Positions 1 to 7,667 of a stretch of DNA of 15,563 nucleotides are shown piece by piece. Source of the stretch: Fidelibacterota bacterium (GTDB lineage Bacteria > Marinisomatota > Marinisomatia > Marinisomatales > TCS55). The notes beneath the pieces are model-generated. The model was given only the letters and a program-made list of their open reading frames with translations. It ran no database searches and was not told the origin of the DNA. The stretch covers positions 1 to 15,563 of the forward strand of contig SCKQ01000052.1 of assembly GCA_004124535.1 (NCBI GenBank). Direction: 5' to 3'. Within the stretch, counting starts at the first letter, position 1. Each line of letters opens with the position of its first letter. A program made the translations under genes and the position numbers.

Positions 1-219
1 ATAATTACCGGTGATTTTAGCCAAGCGGGAAAACTCGAATATTGGTTAAATAATCATAGTGGGAAACGGATAAATGAATTATCGATGGATCGCTTAATTT
101 GGGAAATAGAAATTCCAGTTATAACGGACTTAAAAGATTTAAGGATTCTTGGTGTGGACGTAAAAAAAAGAAGCGGACACAACCAAACCAAGGAGGTAAC
201 AAGGAGGGAAGTAGGGTAA
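1..219 (+). CDS. 3' end of an unrecognised protein (partial, enters from left edge)
   Basis: The first reading frame is open from base 1 to a TAA at 217-219, giving the last 72 residues of a protein whose start lies outside the window. The composition is ordinary for a soluble protein (GDFSQAGKLEYW, LIWEIEIPVITDLKDL) with no membrane segment or signal. I do not recognise the family. The last ~16 residues (from about KKRSGHN onward) are encoded inside the inverted-repeat element at 170-236. A short frame upstream of the second EEP gene also reads QTKEV at the same place, so this tail may come from the element rather than from the original gene. The next gene starts 81 bases downstream on the same strand. 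That it is coding is moderately secure from the long open frame; its function is unknown. Confidence 0.55.
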   Translation: MITGDFSQAGKLEYWLNNHSGKRINELSMDRLIWEIEIPVITDLKDLRILGVDVKKRSGHNQTKEVTRREVG

Positions 220-236
220 TAATACGTGTCCGCTTC
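170..236 (+). repeat. Inverted-repeat element upstream of EEP gene 1 (copy 1)
   Basis: A perfect 11-bp inverted repeat, GAAGCGGACAC (170-180) and GTGTCCGCTTC (226-236), encloses 45 nt. The enclosed core starts with CCAAACCAAGGAGGTAA (183-199), then GGAGGG and GGG tracts and TAATAAT. The same core lies between a different pair of arms upstream of the second EEP gene (7558-7624, minus strand). The element ends 64 bases before the ATG of the EEP gene. The arms plus core could form an RNA hairpin in the leader or a DNA recombination structure. What it does is not known. Confidence 0.6.
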
Positions 237-300
237 AAAGATATATATGCCAATAATATTAAAAAGTTTCCAAAAAGTTCTATAAATTGAAAGGATAATT

Positions 301-1251
301 ATGAATCCTAAATTTATAATAATACTCGCCTGTCTTTTCTCCGTCCTTTGGGGGCAATCCCTTCGGGTTGGATTTTGGAATGTGGAAAATTTATTTGACT
401 TGGAGGATGATCCAACCACTCGGGATGAGGAATTTGCTCTAGGTGGAAGAAAAAATGTTACTCAAGAAATTTATGATCTTAAATTGAAAAATTGTTCATA
501 CGTTTTAGCTGATCTGAATGCGGATGTTCTGGGACTTTGTGAAGTAGAAAACTACTTTGTATTGGATGAACTCAATGATGCCTTTACTGGCAGAGATTAT
601 AAGATTATTCATTATGATTCACCGGATAGTCGAGGAATTGATAATGCACTTTTATATGATCCGAATGTATTTAATGTGCTATCAAGTACGCCCATTCAAA
701 ATATGCTTCCCGATGGAAATTTGACTCGGGATATCTTATATGTGAAAGGTGAATATGCCGGACACACACTGCATATTTTTGTAAATCACTGGCCGTCGAA
801 TTACGGCGGAAAGAAAAAAGCGATTCCCAAACGCCGTTCCACAGCACGTTTGCTGGCAAATGAAGTTGCGAAATTGTTATCCGAAGATCCAGATGCAGAC
901 ATTTTGCTTATGGGCGATTTTAATGAAGATCCAACCGATGATAATGTGCGTATATTAAAATCTGTAAATATGACCAGTATGATGGCATCTATGATGGGGC
1001 AACGCAAAGTCGGTACATATGTGTATAAAGGTGTAGATTATTTTTTGGATCAAATTATTATTAGTGATGGTCTGAATGATGACAAGGGATTAATTGCCGG
1101 AAAAGCGCAGATTTTGGATAAGCCGTTCTATCGTCAGCAGGAGGGAGATTATGCTCATTATCCATTTCGGTTCTGGGCAGGAAATAAACTACTTGGTGGT
1201 TATTCAGATCATTTGGCTGTGTATGTGGAAATACTGAAAGTCTCTGAATAA
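301..1251 (+). CDS. Secreted endonuclease/exonuclease/phosphatase family protein (paralog 1)
   Basis: 316 residues. A signal peptide (about residues 1-19, hydrophobic FIIILACLFSVLWG, likely cut before QS) is followed directly by a complete EEP (DNase I-like) fold. Visible family motifs are WNVENLFD (26-33; Asn ligand), CEVEN (80-84; metal-binding Glu), DSPDSRGIDNAL (106-117), VNHWPSNYGG (161-170; catalytic His), GDFNEDP (205-211; Asp and Asn) and SDH (302-304; terminal Asp-His pair). All expected catalytic positions are present, so it should be an active metal-dependent phosphodiesterase acting outside the cytoplasm, probably a nuclease; the substrate is not determined by the sequence. ATG at 301 has AAGGA at 291-295. 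A paralog, roughly 60% identical by eye, lies at 6511-7578. Base composition is more AT-rich than that paralog, so the two copies have different histories or one is recently acquired. Confidence 0.9.
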   Translation: MNPKFIIILACLFSVLWGQSLRVGFWNVENLFDLEDDPTTRDEEFALGGRKNVTQEIYDLKLKNCSYVLADLNADVLGLCEVENYFVLDELNDAFTGRDYKIIHYDSPDSRGIDNALLYDPNVFNVLSSTPIQNMLPDGNLTRDILYVKGEYAGHTLHIFVNHWPSNYGGKKKAIPKRRSTARLLANEVAKLLSEDPDADILLMGDFNEDPTDDNVRILKSVNMTSMMASMMGQRKVGTYVYKGVDYFLDQIIISDGLNDDKGLIAGKAQILDKPFYRQQEGDYAHYPFRFWAGNKLLGGYSDHLAVYVEILKVSE

Positions 1252-1280
1252 CATATTTTTTTAATTTTTACCTGATTATG

Positions 1281-1326
1281 ATTGTAGTTTTTTTAAAAGT
1301 TAATTATTCAGTCATAAAACTACGAT
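1281..1326. other. Imperfect inverted repeat downstream of EEP gene 1
   Basis: ATTGTAGTTTT (1281-1291) and AAAACTACGAT (1316-1326) pair at 10 of 11 positions around a 24-nt AT-rich loop. It sits 30 bases after the EEP stop. No T-run follows either arm, so it is not a convincing terminator. The remaining intergenic bases up to 1390 are AT-rich with nothing else recognised. Confidence 0.3.
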
Positions 1327-1391
1327 TACGTATACATAATATTTTATTTTAAAATTTACAAATAAAAGACGGGGCTAGCACCGCGTAATGA

Positions 1392-1423
1392 AAAAGCCCT
1401 TTGCAAAAAAGCAAAGGGCTTTT
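1392..1423. terminator. Bidirectional intrinsic terminator between EEP gene 1 and tRNA-fMet
   Basis: A perfect 13-bp stem, AAAAGCCCTTTGC (1392-1404) and GCAAAGGGCTTTT (1411-1423), surrounds an A6 loop. It has a T-tract on each strand because the stem ends in A/T runs. It lies between converging units and can end transcription of both the plus-strand EEP gene and the minus-strand tRNA. Confidence 0.85.
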
Positions 1424-1428
1424 GATTG

Positions 1429-1502
<74 letters not shown>

Positions 1503-1577
1503 ATCGTTAATAATTTATAATAAAAAGCGCCGGCAAAGTTAAACACAAATTCAACACGGTCAATGGGGAGTTTTACA

Positions 1578-3239
1578 CTAGAATACTAACCGTAATTCGG
1601 TAGCAAGTCGCAGTCCCTTGGCATCTTCGAGAAAACCACCGTTCTCACCGAAGCCAACATTCCATTGGAAGCCACCAAGATTAAGGGAAAAACCACCACC
1701 CCAGCTAAACCCATGGAAACCGCCGATACTAACGCCCAAATAGATAGGGAAAACAGGTGTTGGTGCAATTTCCAGTCCAACAGAAATTTGTGGGTCCACG
1801 CCGGTAAAATAATCATTATCCAGGTACTGCCGCAGGGCAACGTCCACAGCAAGCGCCGGTGAGACACGATAAGCACCGCCTAAAACAACCTGCGCTGGAT
1901 AAGTAGTATTGCTGGATCCACTGGCGTATGTCGTATCCAGTATGGTGAAGCTTTCCTGCAGGGAATCCTTTTCTGCGCTGCTGTAATCGGCAATATCTTC
2001 CATTTCCGCAGATAAGAGACTGATCGAAAACTCATGGGTCTTTCTAAATGTCTCCGGCCAGGTTATAGACCCAAGTAGATCCTGCAAGGCCAGACTTATA
2101 CTCAATTGCGGATTGATATCTGCCGCGATCCCCAGGTCCAAGCTGAAACCTGTACCGAGAACAAAATTATTATTATCGATGTTACTCACCAAGGTCTGTT
2201 CCCCCTCAATAAATATGCTATCCGAAGTTGTACTGAGCATGAGTTTGTTCGATTCCAGGTGGATATCGGTAAGGCCCAATAAAACATTCAGGCCTGCACC
2301 GGCGTAAAACCGGTCCACCTTATCGGCCAATGCCGGTATCTGCAATTGCCGCCCATAAGTCAACGATAGTGGCGCAACTGCCAGCAAATCCAAGGTCAGA
2401 TCAGACAAGTCCTGCGGCTGATCGAACTGCACACCATCAAAGATCACGTTCATAATTGCAGTGGGCACTGTAACACTGGTAATTACCTGAAGCTGGATAA
2501 AGGATATGGCAAAATTACCCATCCCAACCTCCAACCAGCTGCCACCGCCCTGGAAATTGATATCCAATCCTGCAGTGGGAAATATAGACAGAAAATTATC
2601 TTTTGCGCCCGGTTCCCGCAGGTCGATACCGCCAAACAATTGTTTATTAATCCAATCCGGGTATAGGGCATTGTTACCAATATCACTTCTTAATCCGGCG
2701 ATTGTCATGGTGAAATAAGGTGTCATTTCCTCGCTCAACGGTAGTGGATCCACAGAGGTAACGACCCAGGCGTCGCTGTAGCCAGCGGCTATAATGGAAT
2801 CGCGCAATGCATTCACCGAATCCCTGGATGTGAGATCACCAACGCGAAATTTGTATAATGATTCTTCAGCAATGATCGCTGTAGTAAGATCACGGCCGAA
2901 TTGGGACAGGTAATCTTTCTGCACCTTTTTCACCAGCTTGCGATCAGGATTAGCTATCAGCTGGACAGAATAGTAGTATATTACGGAATCGGTGACAACT
3001 GCATTGCTATCACTATCAAGCAAGGTCAGCGAATCGGGTATGTCAATTGCCAGTGTATCTTGCTGGGGACTGCCCAGTATAAGTATTTCACCATAATGGC
3101 CCAGATTGGCCGGATTACTCCCCAGGGCATGGTTACCAATAGCCCTGGCATGGTAGGCGCCGGCGGTGGCCGTTTGCAGCGGATTATTACTGGCCAGCAG
3201 CAGCGCGCCAAAAACCAGTGGTACAAAAATGTACCTCAT
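1578..3239 (-). CDS. Outer-membrane beta-barrel protein (DUF5723-like)
   Basis: 553 residues. There is an N-terminal signal peptide (about 1-26), then AGAYHARAIGNHALGSNPANL (Ala-Gly to Leu46), the NPANL-type start typical of DUF5723/PorV-like barrels of the Bacteroidota-Fibrobacterota region. The rest alternates hydrophobic and polar residues with many Gly and aromatic positions. It ends in a strand finishing LRLVF with a terminal Phe, the usual outer-membrane insertion signal. Residues ~110-200 form a more polar insert rich in Asp and Ser that could be a loop or periplasmic segment. The ATG overlaps the TAA of the upstream lipoprotein gene (TAATG), so the two are translationally coupled. I infer that the barrel and the lipoprotein work together at the outer membrane. 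The family assignment is by pattern only; the transported or bound substrate is unknown. Confidence 0.75.
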   Translation of the reverse strand: MRYIFVPLVFGALLLASNNPLQTATAGAYHARAIGNHALGSNPANLGHYGEILILGSPQQDTLAIDIPDSLTLLDSDSNAVVTDSVIYYYSVQLIANPDRKLVKKVQKDYLSQFGRDLTTAIIAEESLYKFRVGDLTSRDSVNALRDSIIAAGYSDAWVVTSVDPLPLSEEMTPYFTMTIAGLRSDIGNNALYPDWINKQLFGGIDLREPGAKDNFLSIFPTAGLDINFQGGGSWLEVGMGNFAISFIQLQVITSVTVPTAIMNVIFDGVQFDQPQDLSDLTLDLLAVAPLSLTYGRQLQIPALADKVDRFYAGAGLNVLLGLTDIHLESNKLMLSTTSDSIFIEGEQTLVSNIDNNNFVLGTGFSLDLGIAADINPQLSISLALQDLLGSITWPETFRKTHEFSISLLSAEMEDIADYSSAEKDSLQESFTILDTTYASGSSNTTYPAQVVLGGAYRVSPALAVDVALRQYLDNDYFTGVDPQISVGLEIAPTPVFPIYLGVSIGGFHGFSWGGGFSLNLGGFQWNVGFGENGGFLEDAKGLRLATELRLVF

Positions 3240-6142
3240 TAGCCATCCCCGGCTAATTCAGGACCATCAATAAAGTATTGAATACGGCCATAGATATTTA
3301 ATTGCATTTCATCCGTGCTCAGGAAACGAGAAGGAATCGGATTGCCGTTACTGTCTGTCTGACCCAGGACGTTGACCTGTACCTGCACGTACATACTGTC
3401 CTGGTTGAAAAGTCCCAGTCGGTTATCATTAAGTTCGATCGAATCTACGCCTGCCGCACCAGCCGTGATCAGCAGCGCATCGATCAGGATATCCGCGGCA
3501 CCGGATTCAAAATCCAGCGTATCCTGACTCATGAGCACTGTGAGGTTACTGCCGAATTCAAAGGCATTATCGTAGCTGATAAAAACAACTACATCTTCGA
3601 TCTCCTCCGGCACCGTTTCCGCCGCATCTGCTTTGGTAACCAGCTCAGGATCTATAGTAATCGTTGCATCGGGACCTATTTCCAGTTCCAGCGGTGCCCG
3701 TACTGACAGCAGACCGGCAATCACCCCTGCGGAGGTGACGGTTCCAGAAGTGCCATCACCACCTACCCGCGCTGAACCATAGGCCAGGATCTTGTCCGGC
3801 TGAATATTGATCATTGTATTGGCATTGGGAATGATGACTTGCGAACTGTCAGTTATATTCCAGTTGGTAATAGATGAGGTCTCCATTTCGCCAGCGGAAT
3901 TACTGGCCTCCATAGTCAGATCCAGGTAAACGGGAATGGTGATGCTCGATTCAAAATCAATAGCAATTTCCACATTGGCAAACTCAAAACCATCCATGTC
4001 CTCGGGCAAAGCCGATATTTCCTGTTCCACCGTATCAATGGTGACGTCCACTGTATCTATAATGCCCGTGATCGAACCAAACCACAACGTATCGATCAAT
4101 ACATCAATAGCAATGGAGTCATCCAGCGTCAGGGAAAGCAGCTGGTCAGTGGGGATGGATAAGGTCGAGGTATAGTTCACCCGCTGGTCATCTACAGGCA
4201 GCGTAAGGCTGTAGCCAGCTAGATCAATGGTCTGTTGGACTGGCTCGGTGGAAGAGATAATTTGTAAAGAAGTTTCCAGGGGAACACCGCCCACTGTTAA
4301 TTCATCAATGGAAAACAATACCTCCGCTTCCAGACCAATAAAATTCCGGACAGTCAGCTGGATCTGACCGGAATCAATCAAGGCTGTTTCCACCTTGGTA
4401 TCATTATCCAGTTCGATCACATCTGTCTCCACATTATCATCCTGGCTGATATAGCCTGTTACCTCATTAAAGGTCAGCCCCGGAAGAATAATTTCCACAG
4501 CGATAGAGTCTTGTAGGTAGTATGTGTTTGACCCCGATTGTGTTGTAGTTGTCGTACTATAGGTCAGGCGCTGATCCTCAAGACTTACCGGCTGCAGGTC
4601 ATAACCAGCCAGTACAATTGTATGCCCATTCTCCCCAGGATTGATAGTCAAAACTGTATCCAGACCAGTACCATCGCGAACCAGTTCCGGTACAGTCAAC
4701 TGCACATCCGCAACACCACCAATATTATTACTTATTATCAGGTCCATCTGACCGTCTGATATGGTCGCGCTCTGGATCTGTGATTCCGATTCGATGGTGA
4801 TATCCCCCTCTTCGGTGATGGTTTGGGATTCGATCTGACCCGTCACCGCGCTGAAATAAATGTCTGTGATACCCAGGTCCAGTTCCACATTATCTGTCTG
4901 GGATATGGTTACACTATTGGGATCTGTATCAGCGGTAGTGATCAGGTAGTTGTAGTTCAGGTATTGATCAGCGAAATCCATGGCCATGGTCCAGCCGGCC
5001 ATATCCACTGTGGGCACAGTGAACGTACTTGTCTCCAAGTCAAAATTCTGCTTAAAGGTTGAATCCGTCGATCCAAAATACAGACTGGGAATAGTCAGGC
5101 GAACCGCTCCAGTCAGCGGTAGATTATTGGTAACTGTGATGTCCAAGTTCCCCTTGGACATAACTGCTTCCTCCACCACCGTTTCTGATGGATCCAGCAC
5201 AATACTGCTGGTGTCAGTAATGGACTGGGCCGGTACCACCGCACTGGCCTGGGTCACCTGGAACTCCCGTGCCGCCAGACCAACAGTAAACGTCGAACTC
5301 AGGTCCACAGTGGTCACCGCCACCTGCTGCCCCTGCGATCCGTTGGATGTGCCAGACACTTCCACCAGCATGCTACCCGGCAGGGTCATACCGCTAACAT
5401 CCTGAGTGGCCGTGGCGGAATCACCAGCTGTTATCTCCGTATCCCATGTCAGTTGGAAGATCTGCGTACCAATACTATTCTTAATATCAACGTATATGGG
5501 CGCGCCCAAAGGAATGAACAAATTATTGATGATTGTTACATCGAGATAACCTGAACTGAGTACGGCGGATGTAAAGGAATCAAAATTGACCGATTTCTGC
5601 TGCGGAACCAGAGCCACTGTATCCACCACCACCTCGGCGGTGCCTCCTGCGGCTGCAATGGCCGTTTCAATTGCCGTCACCAGCGCAGTGGGCATCACAT
5701 CTGTAAATGAAATAGGATCTGTTTCTTCGGCGCCGATATTGTTCAGCTCGATCAAACCTATCTCCGCATCAATTAGTTCGGTAATATCATCCAGGCCAAC
5801 AGAATCATACCCAATGGTGAAACTAGTGGTTGAACTATCGACCGTCACTGCACTGGCAAATTGGACAAAACTCTTTTCAACGGGGTCGATCTTCAGTTTA
5901 TCACCCACTTCCACCGAGTCCAGCTCGATTGTTTTATTGAAAACAAAGATTGAATCCCCTCCCTCTCCAATTGGGTAGGTACTGATCAATGAATCCTCGA
6001 GGAATTCGTTCAGGTCGATAGTGGTCTGTATAATGGGAAATTCCAATGTGGTGGACCACACCGGCAACTTATCCGTATCGGGTATATCCAGCGCACAACC
6101 GGTAAAAAAGATCGCTAAAAAAAGACTCGTTCTAAGTTTCAT
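3239..6142 (-). CDS. Large repeat lipoprotein paired with the outer-membrane barrel
   Basis: 967 residues. The start MKLRTSLFLAIFFTGC is a lipoprotein signal with the lipidated Cys at 16. The mature chain is acidic, rich in Thr, Ser, Ile, Val and Asp, and low in Cys, Lys and Arg: an all-beta surface protein. Internal repeats of about 130 residues are visible. A turn plus strand recurs as SSGYLDVTIINN (196), SKGNLDITVTNN (329), SDGQMDLIISNN (462), DSGQIQLTVRN (590) and, more diverged, FANVEIAIDF (721). Three units also share AGYxL/AGW (382, 512, 642), DQRxxY (about 391, 523, 652) and a VTG/ITG turn (433, 561, 691). I do not recognise a named family. No Shine-Dalgarno is seen before the ATG at 6142. 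The downstream barrel gene overlaps its stop by one base. It probably sits at the outer membrane as a structural or binding partner of the barrel; function inferred only from context. Confidence 0.8.
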   Translation of the reverse strand: MKLRTSLFLAIFFTGCALDIPDTDKLPVWSTTLEFPIIQTTIDLNEFLEDSLISTYPIGEGGDSIFVFNKTIELDSVEVGDKLKIDPVEKSFVQFASAVTVDSSTTSFTIGYDSVGLDDITELIDAEIGLIELNNIGAEETDPISFTDVMPTALVTAIETAIAAAGGTAEVVVDTVALVPQQKSVNFDSFTSAVLSSGYLDVTIINNLFIPLGAPIYVDIKNSIGTQIFQLTWDTEITAGDSATATQDVSGMTLPGSMLVEVSGTSNGSQGQQVAVTTVDLSSTFTVGLAAREFQVTQASAVVPAQSITDTSSIVLDPSETVVEEAVMSKGNLDITVTNNLPLTGAVRLTIPSLYFGSTDSTFKQNFDLETSTFTVPTVDMAGWTMAMDFADQYLNYNYLITTADTDPNSVTISQTDNVELDLGITDIYFSAVTGQIESQTITEEGDITIESESQIQSATISDGQMDLIISNNIGGVADVQLTVPELVRDGTGLDTVLTINPGENGHTIVLAGYDLQPVSLEDQRLTYSTTTTTQSGSNTYYLQDSIAVEIILPGLTFNEVTGYISQDDNVETDVIELDNDTKVETALIDSGQIQLTVRNFIGLEAEVLFSIDELTVGGVPLETSLQIISSTEPVQQTIDLAGYSLTLPVDDQRVNYTSTLSIPTDQLLSLTLDDSIAIDVLIDTLWFGSITGIIDTVDVTIDTVEQEISALPEDMDGFEFANVEIAIDFESSITIPVYLDLTMEASNSAGEMETSSITNWNITDSSQVIIPNANTMINIQPDKILAYGSARVGGDGTSGTVTSAGVIAGLLSVRAPLELEIGPDATITIDPELVTKADAAETVPEEIEDVVVFISYDNAFEFGSNLTVLMSQDTLDFESGAADILIDALLITAGAAGVDSIELNDNRLGLFNQDSMYVQVQVNVLGQTDSNGNPIPSRFLSTDEMQLNIYGRIQYFIDGPELAGDG

Positions 6143-6228
6143 AAAATAATATCAGGCAAAAGTGCTAAAAATCATACTAGGGAAGCAGCCCTAAACTAAG
6201 GGGAATTATGTTTCGAAAGAAAAATTAT

Positions 6229-6510
6229 TTACGGATGGACCTGCTGCAACTCACCAAGGAAATAGGTTAATGGATCATCATAAAAATCGATGAAATTTGT
6301 TGCGCTGGAATGCCCTGGGTATGGTGCGAAGTGGTGTTCGGTTGTGGAGTTCCGCCATACCAGTGCCCAAGCCGTTTTCTGGGAATATTCGTTATAGTTT
6401 ATGGACGCTAGCAGATAATCAGTCCACCAGTTGGCAATCGGGATATTCTCAATGCCTACTTCCGTCAGAGCCGCCACCTTACCGCGGTGCACTGCCAATA
6501 TTTTATCACG
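6229..6510 (-). pseudogene. C-terminal remnant of a GH26 beta-mannanase gene
   Basis: The open frame directly after the EEP-2 stop codon (same frame, minus strand) encodes about 93 residues. These match the C-terminal end of glycoside hydrolase family 26 endo-beta-1,4-mannanases: RGKVAALTEVGIENI (the ALTE segment carries the nucleophile Glu in this family), ANWWTDYLL, WALVWRNS, HHFAPYPGHSSA and FYDDPLTYF. The rest of the (beta/alpha)8 barrel, including the acid/base Glu region and any signal peptide, is missing, so the fragment cannot be an active enzyme. The only possible start codons are weak (TTG at 6498) and no ribosome binding site is visible. The upstream part has been replaced by the EEP gene, whose stop is at 6511-6513. 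The stop codon (6229-6231) is intact and the reading frame is unbroken, so the truncation looks recent. Confidence 0.8.
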
Positions 6511-7578
6511 TTATTTATCTATGATTACCGTACAACTTACAGCCAGGTGATCAGAATAGCCGCCTAAGAGACGATTACCAGCCCAAAACCGGAAAGGATA
6601 ATGGGCATATTTCCCTTCCTGCTGGCGATATTTTGGCTGATCCAGGATCTCCATAGAACCAGGTAATATTCTGAGTGGTCCTGAGTTTATCAAACCGGAA
6701 CTGGCGATGATCTGATCCAGTAAATTATCCTGTCCCCGATATACGTAAGTACCCACACCTGGTTTCCCAACCAGCGGATCCATCAGGTTGATAAAGGGGT
6801 CGGCCGATATTTGGCCATTATTCATATCAATAAATCCTATTATATTTGAATCTATAGGCTCTTCATTAAAGTCACCTATTAATAGTATATCCGCGTCTGG
6901 ATCATCTGCCAAGATGTCCAGCATCACATTTTCTAGCAGGTCTGCCGTTGCCGCCCGCTTGGGGATAGCTTTTTCCTTGCCTCCATAGTTCGAAGGCCAG
7001 TGATTGACGAAAATATGCAATACCTGGTCCCGGTAAGTGCCTTGCACATGAACAATATCTCTTGTGGAAAGATTCCCCGGCAAAATGTTCTTGATCGCCC
7101 TCGATTCCAGTACGGTGAATACCGCCGGGTCATAAAATAGTGCACAATCAATGCCGCGACTATCGGGAGAATCAAAATGGACAATGGCGTAATCCCGGTC
7201 CGTATAGACACGGTTTAATTCCGTCATCATAAAATGATTTTCTACCTCACAGATACCCACTATATCCGCATTCAGATCGGTGAGTACTGTGGCACAATTT
7301 TTCAGTTTCAGATCATAGATTTCCTGGGTCACATTTTTTCTGCCGCCGCGGGCGAATTCATCGTCATTTTTTTCCGGATCATTTTCCATATCAAACAGAT
7401 TTTCCACATTCCAGAAGGATATCCTTAAACCGGCTACGGACTGACCCCAAGCCAGCGTATTGTAGAAAACAAATACCAGAGCTATTCGTAACACAATAGG
7501 AACAATAGCGTAGTATTTACGGAACTTATTCAAACTAATATCGTATGCTGCAGTAATGGGAGCGGGATTAAAACCCAA
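6511..7578 (-). CDS. Secreted endonuclease/exonuclease/phosphatase family protein (paralog 2)
   Basis: 355 residues from a TTG at 7578 preceded by GGAGG with 7-nt spacing. A signal sequence (IVPIVLRIALVFVFYNTLAWG, cut before QS) sits unusually deep, after about 25 residues. A shorter start at TTG 7534 (SLNKFRKYY) would give a normal signal peptide but has no visible ribosome binding site. The EEP fold is complete: WNVENLFD, CEVEN, DSPDSRGID, VNHWPSNYGG, GDFNEEP, GTYVY, YSDH. It shares long identical blocks with paralog 1 (for example GGRKNVTQEIYDLKLKNC and YAHYPFRFWAGN) but has nine extra residues after the GDFNE region. A secreted metal-dependent phosphodiesterase or nuclease is likely; the substrate is unknown. 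It lies between der and a beheaded GH26 gene, and its leader holds copy 2 of the inverted-repeat element. Confidence 0.88.
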   Translation of the reverse strand: MGFNPAPITAAYDISLNKFRKYYAIVPIVLRIALVFVFYNTLAWGQSVAGLRISFWNVENLFDMENDPEKNDDEFARGGRKNVTQEIYDLKLKNCATVLTDLNADIVGICEVENHFMMTELNRVYTDRDYAIVHFDSPDSRGIDCALFYDPAVFTVLESRAIKNILPGNLSTRDIVHVQGTYRDQVLHIFVNHWPSNYGGKEKAIPKRAATADLLENVMLDILADDPDADILLIGDFNEEPIDSNIIGFIDMNNGQISADPFINLMDPLVGKPGVGTYVYRGQDNLLDQIIASSGLINSGPLRILPGSMEILDQPKYRQQEGKYAHYPFRFWAGNRLLGGYSDHLAVSCTVIIDK

Positions 7579-7624
7579 TATTCACCCTCCAACTTACCTC
7601 CTTGGTTTGGCTACCCCCGCTCCC
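7558..7624 (-). repeat. Inverted-repeat element upstream of EEP gene 2 (copy 2)
   Basis: On the minus strand GGGAGCGGG (7624-7616) pairs perfectly with CCCGCTCCC (7566-7558) around 49 nt. The enclosed core contains CCAAACCAAGGAGGTAA (7610-7594), GGAGGG and TTGGG, in the same order as copy 1 at 170-236. The arms share AGCGG with copy 1 but otherwise differ while staying complementary. The 3' arm overlaps the first codons of EEP-2 if TTG 7578 is the start; with a start at 7534 the element would lie wholly in the leader. Confidence 0.6.
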
Positions 7625-7667
7625 AAACCCTTTTCGAATTTCCATCAACATCCTTTTCTGTTCAATT

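Noticed and set aside
183..216. G-quadruplex formed by GGAGG, GGAGGG and GGG tracts
   Set aside because: The tracts are mostly two Gs long and the flanking inverted repeat explains the conservation better; left unproven.
170..236. Integron attC site
   Set aside because: The inverted repeat lacks the RYYYAAC/GTTRRRY core sites, and no integron integrase is seen.
54..419. Minus-strand open frame of 121 codons across the left edge
   Set aside because: It runs antisense through the partial gene, the inverted-repeat element and the EEP start; the translation resembles nothing and no ribosome binding site is seen.
4980..5978. Long plus-strand open frames opposite the large lipoprotein (also 3302-3706, 3936-4175)
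   Set aside because: Antisense shadows of a Thr/Ser/Val-rich gene; no ribosome binding sites and low-complexity translations.
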